Assembly (NCBI GenBank): GCA_947176745.1
Contig: CAMWRV010000003.1
Coordinates: 19,715 to 83,714 of the forward strand
Direction: 5' to 3'
DNA from: an uncultured Muribaculaceae bacterium
Lineage (GTDB): Bacteria > Bacteroidota > Bacteroidia > Bacteroidales > Muribaculaceae
DNA length: 64,000 nt
The translations under genes were made by a program, and so were the position numbers. Below, one piece after another: positions 18,162 through 25,467 of this stretch. The number at the start of each line of letters is the position of its first letter. Positions within the stretch are counted from its first letter, which is position 1. The notes beneath the pieces were generated by a model, which was given only the letters and a program-made list of their open reading frames with translations, was not told the origin of the DNA and ran no database searches.

Positions 18162-18169
18162 TAATTTTG
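18162..18169 (+). promoter_or_regulatory. -7 box of the P-type ATPase operon
   Basis: TAATTTTG matches TAnnTTTG, 27 bases before the start at 18197. No clear TTG -33 element is present, which would fit an activator-dependent or regulated promoter. Confidence 0.55.
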
Positions 18170-18196
18170 TAACGTTTAACAAAAAACGGCATTATC

Positions 18197-20161
18197 ATGG
18201 ATACGCATCATCATCATGACCATCAATGCGGTTGCTGCTGCAACAAGAGCGGACATGAGCATCACTCTCACGATGCCGGCGGATCGGCATGGAAACGGTT
18301 TGTTCCGGAACTGGTTTCGGGTCTTCTTCTCATACTGGCGATATCAGTGTCATGGCCCGACGGCATTGGGCGCCTGTGTGTGTTTATCGCGGCATTACTG
18401 CCGGTAGGGATTCCGATCCTGAGGTCGACCGTATCTGAATGGCTTCGTCGCGACATATTCAATGAATTCACACTTATGGTTCTCGCGAGCGCCGGTGCGT
18501 TTGTCATCGGTGAATATCCCGAGGCTGTGGCGGTTCTTCTGTTTTATTCCATAGGAGAGAAACTCGAGGATGTGGTGTCGGGAGATGTAAAAGGGGAAAT
18601 AAAGAAGCTGCTCGGAGATCTGCCCAATAAAGTCACCGTTATCAAAGAAGGAATAAGAACAGACTTGGCGCCCGATCAAGTCAGACCGGGAATGACAGTG
18701 GCCGTAAAAGCGGGAGAGAGCGTGCCGGTAGACGGAATCCTGCTTTCAGACGAAGGTGCTGATCTTAACACAGCGGCCATAACAGGAGAGAGCGTGCCTC
18801 GCTATCATGCCTGCGGAGACAATGTGATGTCGGGTACTATTCCGGTAGACCGCGAGATTCTTGTAGAGGCGACCCGGGAATGGAACGACAGTTCGATGAC
18901 GCGGATCATGAAGATGATCGAAGACGCGTCAGCGCATCGCGCCCCGTCAGAATCCCGACTGCGCAGAATCACCAGATGGTATACTCCAGCCGTTTTCACG
19001 GCGGCCCTGCTGATCTTCACGATTCCATGGATTGTCGGGATGTGCGATGGCTCTTTCAGTTTCGATTGGACAGTGTGGCTGCGCAGATCTCTTGTGTTTC
19101 TTGTATGTTCATGCCCGTGTGCTCTGGTTGTAAGCATACCGCTGACATATTTCGCTTCGATCGGCATCTCGTCGCGTAAAGGCATTCTTTTCAAAGGGCA
19201 TGACAGCCTCGACGCTATCGGAAGAACCCGCATGGTGCTCCTCGACAAGACCGGGACTGTAACAACCGGAGAATTCAGTATCGAATCAATAAATACGGTT
19301 GGATCGCTTGACCGGAATCAGCTTCTTGCCATTGCGGCGTCTGCCGAGACAGGGAGCACGCATCCGATAGCACGCGCGCTGATACGCGAGGCAGAAAACA
19401 TGAATCTGACTCTACCCGCAATCACCGGAGCCGTAACCGTTCCTCATGGCATCACAGGAGTTATTGAAGGCCGTCAGGTAATCGTCGGTTCTCCCGGAAT
19501 CATGCGGACTGAAGGAATAATCTTTCCTGAAAAGATCGACGGGCAGACATGCGTGCTGATCGCAATCGACAGAAAACCGGAGGGAATCATCATGCTGGCT
19601 GATACTGTAAAGCCGGGAGCCAAAGAAGCCGTCTGCGCTCTTCACCTGAGAGGCGTAGAAACGGTCGGCATATTGTCAGGTGACTCTGAGGCGTCTGTAA
19701 GAAAAGCCGCCGCCGAATCGGGCATTGATTTTTACAAATCATCACTGCTTCCGGAAGAGAAACGCAATCTGGTTTCACAATATTCGGAAAAAGAGAAAAA
19801 CATTCTTTTCGCAGGCGACGGGATCAACGACGCTCCCGCACTCGCGGCAGCCGGTGTCGGAGTGGCCATGGGCGATATCGGCACATCCATAGCTATAGAA
19901 TCAGCCGGAGTCGTGATTGCAGGCGGAGATCTTCGCAAGATTCCACTGGCCATTGATATCTCACGCCGGGTCAGACGCGTTATAATGGAAAATGTGACAT
20001 TCGCGTTCGGAGTCAAGATCATAGTAATGACCCTCGGAGCATTCGGTATCGCAAGTCTTTGGGCCGCGGTTTTTGCCGACACAGGAGTCACGGCCATCAC
20101 AATTTTATGGACATTATACAGGTTGAAAATATGGCAACTGAGAAGAGTGAGAAAGAGCTGA
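18197..20161 (+). CDS. heavy-metal translocating P1B-type ATPase (Zn/Cd/Pb exporter type)
   Basis: This 654-residue inner-membrane pump has a CPC transmembrane metal site (residues 306-308 in SCPCALV), the phosphorylation motif DKTGTVT with D350, TGES in the actuator domain, the STHP motif and GDGINDAPAL. The CPC motif with this layout points to the Zn/Cd/Pb subgroup rather than copper. In place of a folded N-terminal HMA domain it has a short His/Cys stretch (HHHHDHQCGCCC ... HEHHSH, residues 4-25) likely to bind zinc. The Fur-family gene overlaps its 3' end, suggesting metal-responsive control of the pair. Confidence 0.93.
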   Translation: MDTHHHHDHQCGCCCNKSGHEHHSHDAGGSAWKRFVPELVSGLLLILAISVSWPDGIGRLCVFIAALLPVGIPILRSTVSEWLRRDIFNEFTLMVLASAGAFVIGEYPEAVAVLLFYSIGEKLEDVVSGDVKGEIKKLLGDLPNKVTVIKEGIRTDLAPDQVRPGMTVAVKAGESVPVDGILLSDEGADLNTAAITGESVPRYHACGDNVMSGTIPVDREILVEATREWNDSSMTRIMKMIEDASAHRAPSESRLRRITRWYTPAVFTAALLIFTIPWIVGMCDGSFSFDWTVWLRRSLVFLVCSCPCALVVSIPLTYFASIGISSRKGILFKGHDSLDAIGRTRMVLLDKTGTVTTGEFSIESINTVGSLDRNQLLAIAASAETGSTHPIARALIREAENMNLTLPAITGAVTVPHGITGVIEGRQVIVGSPGIMRTEGIIFPEKIDGQTCVLIAIDRKPEGIIMLADTVKPGAKEAVCALHLRGVETVGILSGDSEASVRKAAAESGIDFYKSSLLPEEKRNLVSQYSEKEKNILFAGDGINDAPALAAAGVGVAMGDIGTSIAIESAGVVIAGGDLRKIPLAIDISRRVRRVIMENVTFAFGVKIIVMTLGAFGIASLWAAVFADTGVTAITILWTLYRLKIWQLRRVRKS

Positions 20162-20574
20162 CAGAGAAACTATCAAGATCAGGCATCCGTCTCTCCCCGG
20201 TGAGACTGCTTGTATTGAAGCTTCTTATGTCATCAGACAAACCAATGTCATCACTGGAGATCGAGACCCGTCTTGAAACTGTGGACCGCTCTTCGATAAC
20301 GAGGACTCTGTCGGTATTTACGGAGGCTCACATAGTCCATGTCATTTCCGACGGTTCCGGCTCGATGAAATATGAGGTATGTGCCGATACGGAAGCACAC
20401 TCCGGACAGTTCCATTCAGATGAACACGCGCATTTTCACTGTCGCAACTGCGGAGAGACAGTATGCCTTCCATCCGCACCGATGCCGGAGCCGGATCTTC
20501 CGGAAGGATTTCTGGCTGAAAATGCCACGTATGTCATTACCGGACTGTGTCCGGCTTGTAACAAAGAGAAATGA
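20131..20574 (+). CDS. Fur-family metal-responsive transcriptional repressor
   Basis: This protein of about 147 residues has an N-terminal winged helix (GIRLSPVRLLVLKLLMSSDKPMSSLEIE ... RSSITRTLSVF) and a C-terminal metal-binding part (DEHAHFHCRNCGETVCL and LCPACNKEK). The two CxxC pairs give the structural zinc site and HAHFHC the sensing histidines. It could sense Zn (Zur-like), Fe or peroxide; the link to a Zn/Cd exporter favours zinc. The start at 20131 (MATEKSEKE) overlaps the ATPase gene by 31 bp, so the two are probably translationally coupled. An earlier in-frame ATG at 20107 is possible. Confidence 0.9.
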   Translation: MATEKSEKELTEKLSRSGIRLSPVRLLVLKLLMSSDKPMSSLEIETRLETVDRSSITRTLSVFTEAHIVHVISDGSGSMKYEVCADTEAHSGQFHSDEHAHFHCRNCGETVCLPSAPMPEPDLPEGFLAENATYVITGLCPACNKEK

Positions 20575-20590
20575 TGACGATCCGCTTCTG

Positions 20591-22465
20591 TCAGACACGT
20601 TTCACCTCATCAACGCCCTCGATGTCTGAAATATGGTGAATAATGGTCTGCAGTTCCTGGAACGAATGAACGGCGAAAGAGATTCTTAATGTGACGATCG
20701 AATCGACAGTCGATGTATTTATGCTGTCCATTGCAAGGTGAAGCCTGTTGGTGATGCAGTCGACAAGATCGACAAAAAGGTGGTATCTGTCTACCGCCTT
20801 GATGACAATGGTAACGGGATACAGAGTGGCGTCGGGTCTGTAGTCAACAGGAACAATGCTGTCGCCGAACTGCGAGGCAAGTCTGACAGCGAGAGGACAG
20901 TCGCGCTTGTGCAGAGTGATGGAGCCGTCGGCCTCACGGAATCCGATCACCTCTTCTCCCGGAATCGGCATACAGGCTTCACAGCGGTTGTACTCCGGTT
21001 TCGGCAGAGAAGCGATATAGGCGGCGATCGCTTTCTTTGCCTTGTATGTCACCACTGCGTCAAGCCAGTCAGGATTCGGATGACTCTCGGGATCTGTGAA
21101 GATTTCGACCACGTCTCCCCTTCTCAACTGCGCCTTGATCGATGACAGGAAGCCATTGACTCTCGCATATTTCGCTCTTGCCCCAAGATCAAGACCGACC
21201 TCATAGGCAAAATCAAGCACGGTGGCTTTCTGCGGAAGTATGATCTCCTTCCCTTTGGGAGTGAAGGTCATGATATCGTCATTGTAGAAAGAAGTGACTA
21301 CATTGTCGATAAAGCCTGTGCCATTACTGTGACCCGCAATGTCTCGCAGCACGGTGCGGAACTTCTGTATCCACCGGCTTATGTTATCACCCGATCTGTC
21401 GGCCACGCATCCGAGCTGCGATTCCCTCACCATACGCGTGCTGCTGATATGCACTTCCTGCCAACGCCCGAAATCGGCGAGCAACTTGACATGAAAGCTC
21501 TGATAGCCGTTTTCCTTCGGAGAATCTATGTAGTTTGATATTCCTCCCGGTTTCTCCTTGAATCTGTCGGTGAGGACGGAATAGATACGCAACGCCATGT
21601 CCTTCTCCGACAATCCTTCGGGTGTACGGTAAACAATCTCTGTGAAATGTCGGTATTTGAGATGATTGAAATCATCACCGTATTTGTGCATCTTGCGCCA
21701 TATGCTGTAGGGATGGCGATATTCCACAGAGACTTCCACCTCGATGCCGGCATGTTCGAGTGTCGCCTTGATCTCATCGGCAAAGATGCCGAGACGTTTG
21801 CGCTGTGCCTCCTCGTCGTTTCTGATAAGATGTTCAAGATCGGCATATTCATGGGGACACCGGAACTGAAAACTCAGATTCTCAAGCTCTGTCTTTACAT
21901 TATAGAGCCCAAGCCTGTTGGCCAGCGGAGCATAGAAATAGTCGGTTTCTCCGGCAATTTTCATCTGCTTGTCGGCAGGCATCGACGACAGGGTTCTCAT
22001 ATTATGAAGTCGGTCGGCGAGTTTTACAAGGAGTGCCCTTATGTCATACTGCACCGAATCAAGCATCTGTTTATAGTTGTCAACCTGTTTGGACTCGACA
22101 TATTTGTCTTTCTTCTGCTTGGTGACAACCCCGACAAGGTAGGCTACATCCTCACCGAATCTGTCTCTTATGTCATCTATGGTATAATGGGTGTCTTCCA
22201 CCACATCATGAAGAAAGGCCGCAATGACAAGATTGGTTTCGAGCATAAGTTCGTCGGCGGCTATTGTCGCCACCGCTATGGGATGCAAAATATATGGCTC
22301 TCCAGTCTTGCGCTTCTGCGGAGAATGAGCTTCCCGTGCGAATTCAAATGCGCTCTTCAGACGGAGTATATCTTCATCCGAAACCCGTTGCGCCATCACA
22401 TCTATGACGTGCGCCGCTTTTTCCTCTATAATCCTGTCGTAATTGTCATGCATAGGCCTATCCAT
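20591..22465 (-). CDS. RelA/SpoT homologue with intact HD hydrolase and degenerate (p)ppGpp synthetase
   Basis: This 624-residue RSH protein has, in order, an HD hydrolase domain (HD at residues 86-87 in LHDVVEDTH, then KLADRLHNMRTL near 148-159), a synthetase-like domain (about 230-350), a TGS domain (about 405-470) and a C-terminal ACT domain (about 548-624). In the synthetase region the usual D-x-x-A-x-R-I motif is replaced by FNHLKYRHFTEIVY, and the EVQIRT signature reads EVHISS (337-342). This predicts a mainly hydrolytic enzyme that degrades (p)ppGpp, with synthesis left to another RSH protein. It is convergent with the Fur-family gene, 16 bp apart. Confidence 0.9.
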   Translation of the reverse strand: MDRPMHDNYDRIIEEKAAHVIDVMAQRVSDEDILRLKSAFEFAREAHSPQKRKTGEPYILHPIAVATIAADELMLETNLVIAAFLHDVVEDTHYTIDDIRDRFGEDVAYLVGVVTKQKKDKYVESKQVDNYKQMLDSVQYDIRALLVKLADRLHNMRTLSSMPADKQMKIAGETDYFYAPLANRLGLYNVKTELENLSFQFRCPHEYADLEHLIRNDEEAQRKRLGIFADEIKATLEHAGIEVEVSVEYRHPYSIWRKMHKYGDDFNHLKYRHFTEIVYRTPEGLSEKDMALRIYSVLTDRFKEKPGGISNYIDSPKENGYQSFHVKLLADFGRWQEVHISSTRMVRESQLGCVADRSGDNISRWIQKFRTVLRDIAGHSNGTGFIDNVVTSFYNDDIMTFTPKGKEIILPQKATVLDFAYEVGLDLGARAKYARVNGFLSSIKAQLRRGDVVEIFTDPESHPNPDWLDAVVTYKAKKAIAAYIASLPKPEYNRCEACMPIPGEEVIGFREADGSITLHKRDCPLAVRLASQFGDSIVPVDYRPDATLYPVTIVIKAVDRYHLFVDLVDCITNRLHLAMDSINTSTVDSIVTLRISFAVHSFQELQTIIHHISDIEGVDEVKRV

Positions 22466-22616
22466 TTGTTTTCAGCTGTGATCTTATTCCGATGCGTTCG
22501 AAAAAACAAGCCACTTACCGATGCAAATTTGTATATTTTTTTTGAAAAATCCAAATTCCAGAAAGGATTTCGGAGTTTCCGAATTATTCTGATCTTCGCG
22601 AAACGGAGTAAGATTC

Positions 22617-22629
22617 CATCCCACAAAAC
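22617..22629 (+). repeat. short partial copy of the MITE end sequence
   Basis: CCATCCCACAAAA (13 bases) is shared with the element ends at 59930-60088 and 23097. It lies upstream of the RSH gene start. It is too short to prove descent but is unlikely by chance in 64 kb. Confidence 0.35.
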
Positions 22630-22675
22630 CAATACTTCATTCCACAGAATACAAGAATCTATAAACGACTGAACC

Positions 22676-22876
22676 CTACGCCTTGATACGCCTAACGGCG
22701 ATTAAGACCAGATAAAGTGCGACGAATATGCTTGACAGCATCTCCATCAGATGGACATCGTCGTAAAATAACGCTCTTATCAGCCAATATATACCTGCTG
22801 CAGCTGACAGGACGCCGGCCGTATAACATATAGTCCTGCCTGAAATTCTAATTTTCTTCTCTTTTTCCGTCTTCAT
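22676..22876 (-). CDS. small membrane protein of unknown function
   Basis: This 66-residue ORF encodes a charged N-terminus (MKTEKEKKIRISGR) followed by two hydrophobic segments (about residues 15-33 and 43-60) and a basic end, a credible two-helix inner-membrane protein. It lies 210 bp upstream of the RSH gene on the same strand. No family is recognised, and there is no clear promoter box, so it could be a chance ORF. Confidence 0.5.
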   Translation of the reverse strand: MKTEKEKKIRISGRTICYTAGVLSAAAGIYWLIRALFYDDVHLMEMLSSIFVALYLVLIAVRRIKA

Positions 22877-23096
22877 CCTAATTTATTATATTACAGATTG
22901 ATAGGCGCCCCAACTCAGATTGAGGCTTAGACCCAAACCTAAGATTTTTTGAGGAGGTGAGGCTAAGCACACCTTTACAGTGTTGAATCCCGACAGCCCC
23001 TGTATATAAGGTTGTCGGGGTATAATTTTTCAGTGCAAATATAATCATTCTCATCGGATTAGGCAACCGAAAAGATTTAAAGACATGCCCTACTAA

Positions 23097-23121
23097 GACC
23101 CCATCCCACAAAAAATGTTAA
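23097..23121 (+). repeat. solo MITE terminal repeat (25 bp)
   Basis: GACCCCATCCCACAAAAA continuing into ATGTTAA is identical to the left end of the element at 59930. The match stops after the TTAA, and no second arm is found near it. It lies just upstream of the -7 box of the 23179 gene. Confidence 0.75.
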
Positions 23122-23148
23122 AACATTCAAAAATACAACATATTTTAG

Positions 23149-23156
23149 TAAATTTG
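23149..23156 (+). promoter_or_regulatory. -7 box of the 23179 gene
   Basis: TAAATTTG fits TAnnTTTG, 22 bases before the start codon. No -33 TTG is seen at normal spacing. Confidence 0.5.
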
Positions 23157-23178
23157 AATAAAATTAAGAACTTAAGTT

Positions 23179-24288
23179 ATGAAACATTTCCATATAACAA
23201 GACATAAGATAGGCATAAGCGTGATACTTGCCGCAGTATCTGTCGCCTCCGGTGTTGCAAACGCAACCGTTGTGGTCGACAGTCTGAGCAATGAACCCCT
23301 GCCAAGGGCCTCAGTGTTTGACTGCAACGGCAATATGACCGCAACATGCAGTGATGACGGAACTTTGCCTGCCGTAAAGTCGGACAAATATCCACTAACG
23401 GTCAGATATCTCGGATACATGCCTGCCACACTTGAGTATGCCGGAGAAGACACTGTAAGAATGGCAGCACTGAGGTATGAGTTGCCGGAAATCGTGATCG
23501 ACACGCAAAGCCACAATATCCTTCATCTTAAAGGATATATGCGAGAGTACACATCTATGACAAGATCTTCCGACACTGTGCAGCTTTTCAGCGAAAAAAT
23601 TGTCGACTTCATGTTGCCAACGGAGAAAAACAAAAAGTTCAAAGGGTGGAAATCGCCACGCACGCTGGCCGAACGGAATTTTTACAGGTTTACGGACTCC
23701 GCCGGTCTTGACAGCGTAAGCAGCTTGAATAGCAACCATTTCCAATGGTTTGACTTTGTCGATATTTTCTCAAAGAATATCAAGATTCAGGAAACCTTGA
23801 GAGACAACTCCGCAAAAGCCGACACTGTCGCCGGAAAGTATGGTGTGAAAATCTTGTGGAACAAACTCTCGGACCGCTATATCTTCGAGACTGACATGCT
23901 TGCTGACAAGAAAGACCATAAATGGTCACCCAATTTCCTGAAGTTTTTCGGATTGACCACTGACTTCACAAGACTGTCCACAAAATATACATTTACGGAA
24001 CCCGACGGCTCCGACATATCTCCCGCAGAGATATCGATGGCGACTTTCGATATCGAGGCACTGTGCAGAGGGAAACTATACAGATGGGTCTCCGGAAGCG
24101 ATGAGCCGTTCAACATCCGGTCATATTATGAATTCTATGTGACCGACAAGGAGTATCTGACTCCCGATGATGCCAAAGACTGGAAGGAACATCCTGAAAC
24201 CAAAGGCATAGCAGTCATAGTTCCGGACGGAGTCCCGGAACTTGAACCTGGCATTATCAGACTCATTGAACGGGTCGGTGAAGAATGA
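23179..24288 (+). CDS. secreted protein with a carboxypeptidase-regulatory-like N-terminal domain
   Basis: This 369-residue protein has a signal peptide (about 29 residues, ending VANA). A beta-sandwich of the kind found at the N-terminus of TonB receptors follows (VVVDSLSNEPLPRASVFDCNG ... PLTVRYLGYMPATLEY). The remainder (KGYMREYTSMTRSSDTVQLFSEKIVDFML onward) is a Bacteroidales-type domain of unknown function, often annotated only by its N-terminal part. Export to the periplasm or outer membrane is likely. Its 3' end overlaps the convergent HAD gene by 26 bp. No function is assigned. Confidence 0.75.
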   Translation: MKHFHITRHKIGISVILAAVSVASGVANATVVVDSLSNEPLPRASVFDCNGNMTATCSDDGTLPAVKSDKYPLTVRYLGYMPATLEYAGEDTVRMAALRYELPEIVIDTQSHNILHLKGYMREYTSMTRSSDTVQLFSEKIVDFMLPTEKNKKFKGWKSPRTLAERNFYRFTDSAGLDSVSSLNSNHFQWFDFVDIFSKNIKIQETLRDNSAKADTVAGKYGVKILWNKLSDRYIFETDMLADKKDHKWSPNFLKFFGLTTDFTRLSTKYTFTEPDGSDISPAEISMATFDIEALCRGKLYRWVSGSDEPFNIRSYYEFYVTDKEYLTPDDAKDWKEHPETKGIAVIVPDGVPELEPGIIRLIERVGEE

Positions 24289-24922
24289 CTTTTATGTCTG
24301 CTATCCGGTCGATGACATGATCGGCACCAGCCTCCTGCAACTCTCCTATCGTGCCATTGCCATATGTGACACCGCACGTTGTGGCGCCTGCCGCCTTACC
24401 CATCAGAATATCGACAGCCGCGTCACCGACAACCAGCGTCTCCTCTGGAATCCAGCCAAGAGAGTCGGCAATGATATATACCGGCTCTGGCGAAGGCTTG
24501 CCCGACGTGACATCGTCTCCGCCGACAATCATGCCGATCAATCCGTCGATCGACAAGGATCGGCAATATTCATCGAGCGATCTGTGACTCCGGCTGCTCG
24601 CTATGGCGATGCCATATCCGGCATCGGAAAGATAAGAGAGGATTTCATGGACTCCCGGAAAACACCTCTCTTCAAAACCGGGTTTCAATTCATAAAAGAG
24701 CGATCGGTAAGTTTCGGCAAAGTGTTCGCCGGAAATTGATTTACCCGGGTAAAGGGTCTCCGGCACATCCGTGAGTCTGAGCCCGATAGTGGCACGGCAC
24801 TTCTCATCACTGACCGGCGGCAGGTTCAGTCGGGACACTGCAGCCTGCATGGTCGTAACGATCAGAGATGCTGTGTCGGCAAGAGTGCCGTCAAAATCAA
24901 AAATAACATTCCTGATATTCAT
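24263..24922 (-). CDS. HAD-family hydrolase (phosphoglycolate phosphatase / beta-phosphoglucomutase-like)
   Basis: This 219-residue HAD phosphatase has motif I FDFDGTLADT (nucleophile and acid aspartates), motif II in IAIASSRSH, a motif III lysine in SGKPSPEPVY, and motif IV VGDAAVDILMGKAAG. The alpha-helical cap between motifs I and II places it with subfamily I enzymes such as Gph or PGMB. The substrate cannot be fixed by sequence; repair of 2-phosphoglycolate or dephosphorylation of a sugar phosphate is likely. It converges with and overlaps the upstream secreted-protein gene by 26 bp. Confidence 0.9.
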   Translation of the reverse strand: MNIRNVIFDFDGTLADTASLIVTTMQAAVSRLNLPPVSDEKCRATIGLRLTDVPETLYPGKSISGEHFAETYRSLFYELKPGFEERCFPGVHEILSYLSDAGYGIAIASSRSHRSLDEYCRSLSIDGLIGMIVGGDDVTSGKPSPEPVYIIADSLGWIPEETLVVGDAAVDILMGKAAGATTCGVTYGNGTIGELQEAGADHVIDRIADIKVILHRPVQ

Positions 24923-25020
24923 AATATCATGCTTGGATCAGAACATACCAGATTAGTGGATGATCAATTAAAGAACGGTGCGGAGAGATCATAATTTTAC
25001 AGGAACTAATAAAATGAAGC

Positions 25021-25062
25021 GGCGGGACTATGTCATATTGAGTAATATAACATAGTCCCGCC
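25021..25062 (-). terminator. long hairpin, probable terminator of the small gene at 25096-25248
   Basis: GGCGGGACTATGT (25021-25033) pairs perfectly with ACATAGTCCCGCC (25050-25062), and the inner bases can pair further. On the minus strand it lies 33 bases after the stop of the 50-residue ORF and is followed by an AT-rich stretch. Confidence 0.7.
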
Positions 25063-25095
25063 GCCATGCGGATAGGATTCCAGTTATGAGCTCTC

Positions 25096-25248
25096 CTACT
25101 TTTCTTTCTTTTCAATAGCTTTGTGAACTTTGTGGACTTCCTTCATCAGACAGAATGCCGCAGCTACGGCAGCCGCCTCAAGAGCGAGTTTCGCGATCTT
25201 GAATCCGAGATGGAGAGCGAAATGATCACAATTCTTTTCGTGGTTCAT
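25096..25248 (-). CDS. small protein of 50 residues, unknown function
   Basis: This ORF is too short for most gene finders. It begins MNHEKNCDHFALHLGFKIAK, has an alanine-rich hydrophobic stretch (about residues 18-35, possibly one membrane helix), and ends in a Lys/His/Glu-rich tail (KEVHKVHKAIEKKEK). The amphipathic, coherent composition and the strong hairpin just after its stop support a real gene. No clear promoter box is seen upstream and no family is recognised. Confidence 0.5.
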   Translation of the reverse strand: MNHEKNCDHFALHLGFKIAKLALEAAAVAAAFCLMKEVHKVHKAIEKKEK

Positions 25249-25454
25249 AGTTTTGATAATTAAGATGGTTAAATATTGATGCCATACCCCGTTATCTCAA
25301 GGCACTCGCCTTGCGGGTATCCGACGATAGAACGTCTGCACGACTTCATTGGTTCGAACGCAGACCGTGTAAAGAGTTATAATCAACTGACGCATTCCGG
25401 CAGGTCTCCTATATTTTATCAGTATGCCGATTTGCGTGTCTGACGTGGATTTTG

Positions 25455-25462
25455 TAATTTTG
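25455..25462 (+). promoter_or_regulatory. -7 box immediately before the DUF1846 start
   Basis: TAATTTTG ends only five bases before the ATG at 25468. If used, transcription would begin at or near the start codon and give a leaderless mRNA. Confidence 0.55.
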
Positions 25463-25467
25463 CAGAC

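Larger units (their letters stand above)
22877..23178. other. intergenic stretch with a hairpin and a solo repeat
   Basis: About 300 bp without a convincing gene. It holds a stem-loop (CCCGACA 22989-22995 with TGTCGGG 23013-23019, followed on the plus strand by a short T tract), a solo copy of the MITE end (23097-23121) and the promoter box of the next gene. Confidence 0.6.

Noticed and set aside
21647..22672. 341-codon open frame on the plus strand
   Set aside because: It lies antisense to the RSH gene, has no family resemblance and reads as a shadow of the well-conserved minus-strand protein.
22878..23111. 77-codon minus-strand ORF beginning within the solo repeat
   Set aside because: Its start lies in the MITE end sequence, the product has no coherent segment, and the region also carries a hairpin.
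25333..25360. GGTTCGAAC resembling a tRNA T-loop
   Set aside because: The flanking bases do not form a T-stem, and no anticodon or acceptor stem can be drawn; a GTCTGC/GCAGAC inverted repeat explains the symmetry.
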